This document shows, piece after piece, positions 58,364-64,000 of a stretch of 64,000 bases of DNA; within the stretch, counting starts at the first letter, position 1, and the number at the start of each line of letters is the position of its first letter. Under the pieces are notes generated by a model. The model saw nothing but the letters and a program-made list of their open reading frames with translations. It had not been told where the DNA came from and did no database searches. The DNA is from Cellulomonas alba (GTDB lineage: Bacteria; Actinomycetota; Actinomycetes; Actinomycetales; Cellulomonadaceae): the NCBI RefSeq assembly GCF_030362835.1, contig NZ_JAUCGQ010000003.1, positions 124,001-188,000 on the forward strand, in the 5' to 3' direction. The translations under genes were made by a program, and so were the position numbers.

Positions 58364-59788
58364 GTGCGACGGATTCTCATCGTCGGTGGCGGTTACGCCG
58401 GCTTCTACACGGCGTGGCGCCTGGAGAAGAAGCTGCGCCGGGGCGAGGCGGAGGTCACGCTCGTCGACCCGCGCGGCTACATGACCTACCAGCCGTTCCT
58501 GCCGGAGGTCGCGGCCGGGTCGGTCGAGGCCCGCCACGTGGCGGTCTCGCTGCGTGCTCACCTCCGCAGGACGCACGTCGTCACGGGGCACCTGACGGCG
58601 CTCGACCACGCCCACCGGACGGCCGCCGTCCGGACGACCGACGGCGACGCCATCGACATCGCCTACGACGTCGTCGTCGTCACCGCCGGCGCCGTGACGC
58701 GCACGTTTCCCGTCCCGGGCCTGCGCGACGAGGGCATCGGCCTCAAGCACGTCGAGGAGGCCGTGGCCGTGCGCGACCGTCTGCTCACGTCGATCGACGC
58801 GGCGGCCAACGAGCCGCCGGGGCCCGAGCGTGACAAGCACCTCACCGTGACGGTCGCCGGTGGCGGGTTCACGGGGGTCGAGACGTTCGGCGAGCTGTTG
58901 GCGCTCGCGACCGACCTGCTCGACCCGTACCCCGAGCTCAGCGCCCAGGACCTGCGGTTCCACCTCGTCGAGGCGCGCGACCGGATCCTGCCCGAGGTCA
59001 CGGACCGACCGGGGAGATGGGTCGTCCGGCACCTCGAGGCCCGCGGCGGGCACGTCCATCTCGGCGCGCAGATCGTCTCGGCCACCGGCGGTCACATCGT
59101 GCTGTCGACGGGCGAGGAGTGGGACACCGGCCTGCTGATCTGGACCGCCGGCAACGGCGCGCACCCGGTCGTGGCGAAGCACACCGACCTGCCGGTCGAC
59201 GAGCGCGGTCTCGTGGTCGTCCGCAGCGACCTGCGCGTGGGCACCGAGGACGCACCGGTGCCCGACGCCTGGGCCGCAGGGGACAACGCCGCGGTGCCGG
59301 ACCTCGCCTCGCACACTCCCGGCGCCCACGTCGTGCCGAACGCGCAGAACGCGGTCCGCGAGGGGAAGCTCCTCGCCGACAACCTCGTCGCCGATCTCCG
59401 CGGACGGCGCGTCCGGCCGTACGTGCACCACAGCCTCGGCACGGTCGCGACGCTCGGGCGCCACCACGGCGTGTTCCAGTACCACCGGCTCGTGATCACC
59501 GGCTGGCCCGCCTGGGTCATGCATCGCGGCTACCACGTGCTCGCGGTCCCGACGTGGGAACGCAAGGTGCGCGTCGCGCTCGTGTGGGCGTCGACCGGGC
59601 TGTTCGGACGCGACATCGTGTCGCTCACTGGCGTCGAGCACCCGCGCGAGGCGTTCCTCGCCGGCGGCGACCCCGACGTGCTCGTCCCTCGGCGCACGGC
59701 GCGGAGGCGCCCCGCCCTCCGCGGGTTGTCGGGCGGACGGCAGGAGCAGGTCAGCCCCGCACCCACCAGGCGCAAGAGGTCAGCGTGA
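58364..59788 (+). CDS. NAD(P)/FAD-dependent oxidoreductase, NDH-2-like
   Basis: The 474-aa flavoprotein has the FAD Rossmann motif ILIVGGGYAGFYTAWRLEKKL, the NAD motif VTVAGGGFTGVETFGEL, and a second FAD motif PDAWAAGDNAAVPD. Type II NADH dehydrogenases pass electrons to quinone without pumping protons. A C-terminal amphipathic part (WERKVRVALVWASTGLFGRDIVSL) could attach to the membrane. The last 40 residues are basic. GTG 58364 has CGGAG upstream. Confidence 0.9.
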   Translation: MRRILIVGGGYAGFYTAWRLEKKLRRGEAEVTLVDPRGYMTYQPFLPEVAAGSVEARHVAVSLRAHLRRTHVVTGHLTALDHAHRTAAVRTTDGDAIDIAYDVVVVTAGAVTRTFPVPGLRDEGIGLKHVEEAVAVRDRLLTSIDAAANEPPGPERDKHLTVTVAGGGFTGVETFGELLALATDLLDPYPELSAQDLRFHLVEARDRILPEVTDRPGRWVVRHLEARGGHVHLGAQIVSATGGHIVLSTGEEWDTGLLIWTAGNGAHPVVAKHTDLPVDERGLVVVRSDLRVGTEDAPVPDAWAAGDNAAVPDLASHTPGAHVVPNAQNAVREGKLLADNLVADLRGRRVRPYVHHSLGTVATLGRHHGVFQYHRLVITGWPAWVMHRGYHVLAVPTWERKVRVALVWASTGLFGRDIVSLTGVEHPREAFLAGGDPDVLVPRRTARRRPALRGLSGGRQEQVSPAPTRRKRSA

Positions 59789-59838
59789 CGGTCGTCGTCC
59801 TCGGCGGAACGGGCCGCATCGGGTCGCACGTCGCCTGA
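59785..59838 (+). pseudogene. 17-codon remnant of a Rossmann-fold (NmrA/SDR-like) gene
   Basis: A GTG overlapping the flavoprotein stop as GTGA opens a frame reading VTVVVLGGTGRIGSHVA and then a stop. This is the N-terminal nucleotide-binding motif (GGTGRIG) of an NmrA- or epimerase-like protein, about 17 of some 250-300 residues. No continuation was found in the next 80 bases in any frame. The rest of the gene has probably been deleted, and its coupled start has been left behind. Confidence 0.65.
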
Positions 59839-59877
59839 CGCGGGCTCGGCCTTGACGACCGACGCGGGGCACGCGCA

Positions 59878-59893
59878 CCGGGCCGTCGCCCGG
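59878..59893. terminator. Hairpin between convergent flavoprotein and large exported-protein genes
   Basis: CCGGGC and GCCCGG pair over a CGTC loop, with further pairing of flanking GCA and TGC across a two-base bulge. It lies midway in the 82-base gap. Confidence 0.5.
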
Positions 59894-59920
59894 GGTGCAC
59901 GTTCCCCGCGTCGCGTCGCG

Positions 59921-62900
59921 TCAGTGGACCAGCCTCGCCCACGTCCCGGCGTGGACCACGCCGTTCGCCGTGAGGTGGTGCTTCTTCTGGAACGCCTTGA
60001 CGGCCTTGACCGTCCTCGCGTCGAACGTGCCGGTCTCCGAGATCTTGAGCAGCCGCTGGATGTCGACGACCGCCTGCCCCTTGGCGCCGGCCCGGACGCC
60101 CACCTGGAGCGTGTGCGGCGAGATCGACGACCTCGTGATCACGCGGTTGCCGCTGCCGTCCGCGACGTGGTCCACCAGTGACTTCCACGTCAGCGCGTTG
60201 ACGACGCCCGTGACGTAGAGGTGGTGCGCCTTCTGCCACTTCCTCACGTGTGCGGCCGTCTTGGCGTCGTAGACGCCGTACCGCACGTCGTCCGGCAGGC
60301 CGAGCGCGAGCTGGACCTTCTGGATGTCCGCCTTCGACGAGCCCGCCCTGACGCCCTTGGCCAGGTGCGTCGACGGGATGGAGCCCGCCGTCACGACCTT
60401 GGTGATCGTGAAGGAGTACGTCAGGGGCGTCGAGACGTTCCCCGCCGCGTCCTTGGCGGTCAGCGTGAACGTGTGCCGACCGAGCTTGAGGCCGTCCACC
60501 CCGATGACGGTCACGGTCGAGCTGACGACCTTCGTCCGGCCGTCGAACGTCACGGTGACGGTCGACTTCTCGCTCACCGAGTACGCGACGTACGCCGCGC
60601 GGTCGAGCGAGCTGTAGTCCGCGGCCACGCGCTTCAGCACCGGCGCCGTCTTGTCGGAGGCGGTCCAGCGGAACGTCTGCACCGGGGTGCTGTTCCCGTG
60701 CGTGTCGGTCGCCAGGATCGTGAACGCGTGCGCGCCGTAGGCGACCTTCGCGGTGTAGGTGGTGCCGGAGACCGCGACGGCCTTGCCGTCGAGCGTCGCC
60801 GTGAGGCTCGAGCCCGTGGTCGTCCACGAGAACCGGACCTGGGTGGAGTCGGCGTTCAGCGCGGTCTTCGTCACGCTGAGCGTCGGAGCGGCGACCACGG
60901 TCCAGGTGTAGGTCAGCGGCTCGCCCGTCAGGCCGCCGTCCGTCGCGTGCACGCTCACGGTGTGCGCGCCGAGGCCGAGGCCCGCGAAGGTCGCGCTCGT
61001 GCCGGTCGCGGCGGTCGGCAGACCGCCGTCCAGGCTGACGTACGACGTCGCGGCCGCGTCGTCCACCGTCCACGCGAACGTCGCCGAGGTCGCGACGGTC
61101 GTCGGCGCGGGCGTCTCGGACCACCCGGTGACGACCGGGGCGGTGAGGACGACCGGCAGCGTGCCGGCCCACAGCGAGTGGCCGAAGCGGTTGCCGTCGT
61201 CGGTCCACAGCACCTGGCGCTGCCCGTCGACGGCGGTCGACCGCGGCGCGACCGCGAAGCCCTCGAGGTTGTAGTTCGGCAGGTTCGCCGGGCGCAGGTA
61301 GGTGGCGTCGACCGCGAAGTGACCGTCGGCGCCGACTCCCAGCAGCGTCGTCGCGTTGCCGCACGTGTTGTCGCAGTGCGCCCAGATGCGCCCGAGGTCG
61401 GCGTCGAACGAGGCGTCCATGACGCCGACCAGGCCGGTCGCGACGTCCGCGACGCGCACGAAGGAGTGGTCCGCGTCGAGCGCATAGGCGAGCAGGTGGC
61501 CCGTCTTCTCGACCGCGGCGAAGAACAGCCCGTCCGCCGTCTTGCCCGGGTAGTCGGCCGGGTCGTAGAGCGCGCCGTCGTCGGTGCGGAAGCCGTGGCC
61601 GACGAGGAAGCTGTCGGGCACGTAGGCGACGCCCTCGAAGCCGAGGTTGGCGTCGGCGGAGTCGCTGGGCGCGTAGCCGACGTCGGCCGTCAGGACCCAC
61701 TGGTCGGCCGCGGTGAGCGTGGTGCCCGGTGCGGCCGGGTCGAAGCGCAGGATCGAGTCGAGCGGCACGCTCGAGGCGGCGTTGTCACGCTCGGTCGTGA
61801 TGTACAGCGAGCCGTCCGGGCCCACCGTGACGCCCTCGGAGTCCGGCAGGCCGGTCCCACCCGGGAAGCGGATGTCCTTGCCGGCGGCCCAGTCGTTCGC
61901 CGTGTCCTTGACCCAGGCGTCGCCGCCCGACCGGACGAGACGGTAGACGTGGCTCTTGTTCTTCACGGCGTAGAGGACGTTCGCGTCGTTCGGGTCGAAC
62001 GCGAGGCCGCTGAGGTCCTGGCCCGACTCGGTGGTCACCCACGCGCACGCGTCGTCGATCGTCGCGGGGGTGGCGCTGCCCGGCCATGCGAGCGCGCCCG
62101 CCGGCACGGTCCCCGGTGCGGTGCCGGAGTCCTCGGTCTGGCACGCGGCCTCGGGGGGCGTCGAGCCGCCGCCGCCCGGGATCGTCGTGCGCACCGAGCC
62201 CGCGGCGCGGATGCCGTACGACGAGGTCCCGGGCGAGCCGACGGCTCCGGTGGCGCTCGTCCAGCTCGCCTCCTCGTCGCCCGCCGTGGACACGGTCCAG
62301 CCCGTGGTGCCGCCCTGCGCGCCGAGGTGCGCGGCGTCGACCCACGCCGACAGGCCCTTGGCGGACAGGAAGCCCGACGCATACGACACCGAGTCGGCCG
62401 TCGCGCCGCTCGCGTCGAACACGCTGACCGTCTTCGGGCCCTTGTTGATCGTCGTCGTGCCGTCGTTGACCACCGGCACCGCGTCCGTCAGACCCCACTC
62501 CGCCCGGAACTCGGCCGGCGTCACGTCCGTGACGATCCCCGACTCCCCCGGCGCGAGTGTCCCGAAACCCGACAGCGACACGGTGCCGGGCGCCGCGGCC
62601 GTCCCGTACGACCAGCCCGTCAGGTCGACCGGCGTGCGGCCGACGTTCGTCACCTCGACGTACTCGCCGTCACCGCCGACGCTCGACCCGGCGACGAGCC
62701 CGCCGTACGCGAACTCCGTGACGGCCACGCGCGGCGCCGCCGTCGACAGGCTCGCCAGCGACGAGACACCGGGCGAGCCGACGGCTCCGGTGGCGCTCGT
62801 CCAGCTCGCCTCCTGGTCGCCCGCCGTGGACACGGTCCAGCCCGTGGTGCCGGCCTGCGCGCCGAGGTGCGCCGCGTCGACCCAGGCCGACAGACCCTTG

Positions 62901-63424
62901 GCGGACAGGAAGCCGGACGCGTACGAGACCGAGTCGGCCGTCGCGCCGCTCGCGTCGAACACGCTGATCGTCTTCGGGCCCTTGTTGATCGTCGTCGTGC
63001 CGTCGTTGACGACCGGCACCGCATCCGTCAGCCCCCACTCCGCCCGGAACTCGGCCGGCGTCACGTCCGTGACGATCCCCGACTCCCCCGGTGCCAGCGT
63101 GCCGAAGCCCGACAGCGACACCGTGCCCGGCGCCGCGGCCGTGCCGTACGACCAGCCGGTCAGGTCCACAGGCGTGCGGCCGACGTTCGTGACCTCGACG
63201 TACTCGCCGTCACCGCCGGCGCTCGCCCCGGTGATCAGGCCGCCGTAGGCGAACTCGGTGATCCGGACAGCGTCGGCCGGGCCGTCCGACGCGACGGCCG
63301 GGAGGGCGACGAGCCCCCCGGCCGCGAGGGCCCCGAGAGACGTGGCGACGACAAGGCGGCGAAGCGCAGCGGTAGGCACGGCGGCACGATGCTGAACTCG
63401 CCCGAACCGCAGGTGAACCGCCAT
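59921..63424 (-). CDS. Large exported protein: two lamin-tail domains, beta-propeller-like domain, Ig-like domains, two peptidoglycan-binding domains
   Basis: The 1167-aa product starts with a signal peptide (cut near VASDG, about residue 46). Two nearly identical lamin-tail domains follow (about 50-215 and 230-395). A probable beta-propeller of the esterase/phytase-like kind comes next (about 440-740), opening SGQDLSGLAFDPNDANVLYAVKN. Then come three Ig-like or Big domains (about 745-1015) and two C-terminal peptidoglycan-binding type 1 repeats (AHVRKWQKAHHLYVTGVV, KAVKAFQKKHHLTANGVV). It is probably a wall-bound enzyme or adhesin; the substrate is unknown. GTG 63379 is an alternative start giving a more ordinary signal peptide. 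Confidence 0.85.
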   Translation of the reverse strand: MAVHLRFGRVQHRAAVPTAALRRLVVATSLGALAAGGLVALPAVASDGPADAVRITEFAYGGLITGASAGGDGEYVEVTNVGRTPVDLTGWSYGTAAAPGTVSLSGFGTLAPGESGIVTDVTPAEFRAEWGLTDAVPVVNDGTTTINKGPKTISVFDASGATADSVSYASGFLSAKGLSAWVDAAHLGAQAGTTGWTVSTAGDQEASWTSATGAVGSPGVSSLASLSTAAPRVAVTEFAYGGLVAGSSVGGDGEYVEVTNVGRTPVDLTGWSYGTAAAPGTVSLSGFGTLAPGESGIVTDVTPAEFRAEWGLTDAVPVVNDGTTTINKGPKTVSVFDASGATADSVSYASGFLSAKGLSAWVDAAHLGAQGGTTGWTVSTAGDEEASWTSATGAVGSPGTSSYGIRAAGSVRTTIPGGGGSTPPEAACQTEDSGTAPGTVPAGALAWPGSATPATIDDACAWVTTESGQDLSGLAFDPNDANVLYAVKNKSHVYRLVRSGGDAWVKDTANDWAAGKDIRFPGGTGLPDSEGVTVGPDGSLYITTERDNAASSVPLDSILRFDPAAPGTTLTAADQWVLTADVGYAPSDSADANLGFEGVAYVPDSFLVGHGFRTDDGALYDPADYPGKTADGLFFAAVEKTGHLLAYALDADHSFVRVADVATGLVGVMDASFDADLGRIWAHCDNTCGNATTLLGVGADGHFAVDATYLRPANLPNYNLEGFAVAPRSTAVDGQRQVLWTDDGNRFGHSLWAGTLPVVLTAPVVTGWSETPAPTTVATSATFAWTVDDAAATSYVSLDGGLPTAATGTSATFAGLGLGAHTVSVHATDGGLTGEPLTYTWTVVAAPTLSVTKTALNADSTQVRFSWTTTGSSLTATLDGKAVAVSGTTYTAKVAYGAHAFTILATDTHGNSTPVQTFRWTASDKTAPVLKRVAADYSSLDRAAYVAYSVSEKSTVTVTFDGRTKVVSSTVTVIGVDGLKLGRHTFTLTAKDAAGNVSTPLTYSFTITKVVTAGSIPSTHLAKGVRAGSSKADIQKVQLALGLPDDVRYGVYDAKTAAHVRKWQKAHHLYVTGVVNALTWKSLVDHVADGSGNRVITRSSISPHTLQVGVRAGAKGQAVVDIQRLLKISETGTFDARTVKAVKAFQKKHHLTANGVVHAGTWARLVH
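62231..63263. repeat. Tandem duplication with 540-bp period (lamin-tail domains)
   Basis: About 490 bases at 62231-62724 and 62771-63263 are nearly identical at the nucleotide level, including many synonymous positions. Each copy encodes one lamin-tail domain. The close match implies recent duplication or gene conversion. Confidence 0.85.
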
Positions 63425-63495
63425 CGGCGGGACGGCGAACAACCACCGTCGGCCGTGCGGGGACGCGTCAATTCGGACGGAGGCGCCCCCGTGCC

Positions 63496-63909
63496 CTACT
63501 CGCCGGCGGGCGCGTCGTCCTCGAACCCGACGAGCCAGTGCACGCCGAACCGGTCGACGACCTGCCCGTCCGACGCGCCCCACGGCCGGCGCTGCAGGTC
63601 GTCGACGACGCGTCCGCCGTCGGCGAGCCCGTCGAACCAGCCGCGCAGCGTGGCCGGGTCGCTGGTGCCCAGCAGCGCGAACATCAGACCCTCGCTGCGG
63701 AACGGCGGCTCCCCCACGGCGTCCGCCGCGAACAGCTCGACCGGGCTCTCGACGAGGTAGCCGTGCGCGACCGCGTCGGCCGGGCCGTCGGTGCGCCCGA
63801 GCTCGGCGAGCGTGTGCACCTGGGCACGGCCGCCGAACACGCGCGCGTAGAACGCGAGCGCCTCGCGCGCCGTGCCGGGCAGGTGGAGGTACGGGCTGGG
63901 AGGCGTCAT
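63496..63909 (-). CDS. VOC-family protein (PhnB-like)
   Basis: The 137-aa protein has the glyoxalase/VOC betaalphabetabetabeta repeat in two halves: YLHLPGTAREALAFYARVFGG at the start and DRFGVHWLVGF at the end, as in PhnB-like 3-demethylubiquinone-methyltransferase-type VOC proteins. The function cannot be told. ATG 63909 is chosen over upstream starts because TACCCT stands seven bases before it and homology begins with MTPPSPYLHL. Nothing is recognised from 63923 to the end of the window. Confidence 0.85.
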   Translation of the reverse strand: MTPPSPYLHLPGTAREALAFYARVFGGRAQVHTLAELGRTDGPADAVAHGYLVESPVELFAADAVGEPPFRSEGLMFALLGTSDPATLRGWFDGLADGGRVVDDLQRRPWGASDGQVVDRFGVHWLVGFEDDAPAGE

Positions 63910-63916
63910 GTCCCGG

Positions 63917-63922
63917 AGGGTA
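63917..63922 (-). promoter_or_regulatory. -10 element (TACCCT) of the leaderless VOC gene
   Basis: TACCCT on the minus strand stands seven bases before ATG 63909. Confidence 0.45.
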
Positions 63923-64000
63923 GCGAGGATGGTGGTCGTGCACGCGGTGCGCGGGTGCTCGCAGCAGACGCGTCGTGCCACGCGCGCCCCGGGGCGCGGA

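Overview
The window reads as a chromosomal segment of a very high-GC Gram-positive actinobacterium, most likely a Cellulomonas-like member of the Micrococcales. The support is a complete pupylation/proteasome gene set, mycothiol synthesis (mshC), HGxxPAAW and DUF5703 proteins, a conserved mycobacterial-type gene neighbourhood, and a dense plant cell-wall carbohydrate locus. The species assignment is inference. No gap between genes exceeds 300 bases.

1-6.2 kb: amino-acid biosynthesis on the minus strand. An FKBP lipoprotein overlaps hisF, and hisI overlaps trpE, which overlaps a Trp-operon membrane protein. Two small membrane proteins follow, and one plus-strand TIGR03085 gene sits between hisF and hisI.

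6.2-34 kb: a core region that resembles the mycobacterial pafA to dapE2 neighbourhood (Rv2097c-Rv2141c from memory). It holds pafA-prcA-prcB-pup, a zinc-ribbon membrane protein, dop, mpa/ARC, trmI, a site-2 protease, a RecB-type nuclease, a HAD phosphatase, a PAC2 protein, mshC, corA, uppP, an aldo/keto reductase, a small acidic protein, DUF5703, M20 and M3 peptidases, ald, a fructosamine-kinase relative, an anchored matrixin, an alpha/beta hydrolase, an AI-2E-type permease and tRNA-Leu(GAG) with a strong terminator. Many of these genes have a TANNNT-type hexamer 6-8 nt before the start codon, which suggests leaderless transcription.

34-51.3 kb: a self-contained oligosaccharide-use locus. On the minus strand are GH36, GH39, an HSL-type esterase, GH51, a LacI-type regulator and GH95. 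On the plus strand are a solute-binding lipoprotein, two permeases without an ATPase gene, a YesL protein and a GH120 beta-xylosidase. None of the hydrolases has a visible signal peptide. The enzyme set fits import and cytoplasmic dismantling of highly decorated (glucurono)arabinoxylan oligosaccharides bearing xylose, arabinose, D-galactose, perhaps L-galactose or L-fucose, and acyl groups. Two related palindromic operators overlap the lacI promoter and the promoter of the importer.

51.3-64 kb: a large LuxR-type (LAL) regulator diverges from a DUF4331-cupin-antiporter-NiCoT run followed by an NDH-2-like flavoprotein. A 17-codon remnant of a Rossmann protein overlaps the flavoprotein gene. Then come a 1167-aa exported protein with two near-identical lamin-tail repeats and peptidoglycan-binding domains, and a VOC protein.

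Two genes (alpha/beta hydrolase near 31.9 kb, YesL near 48.45 kb) appear to start at an ATC codon.
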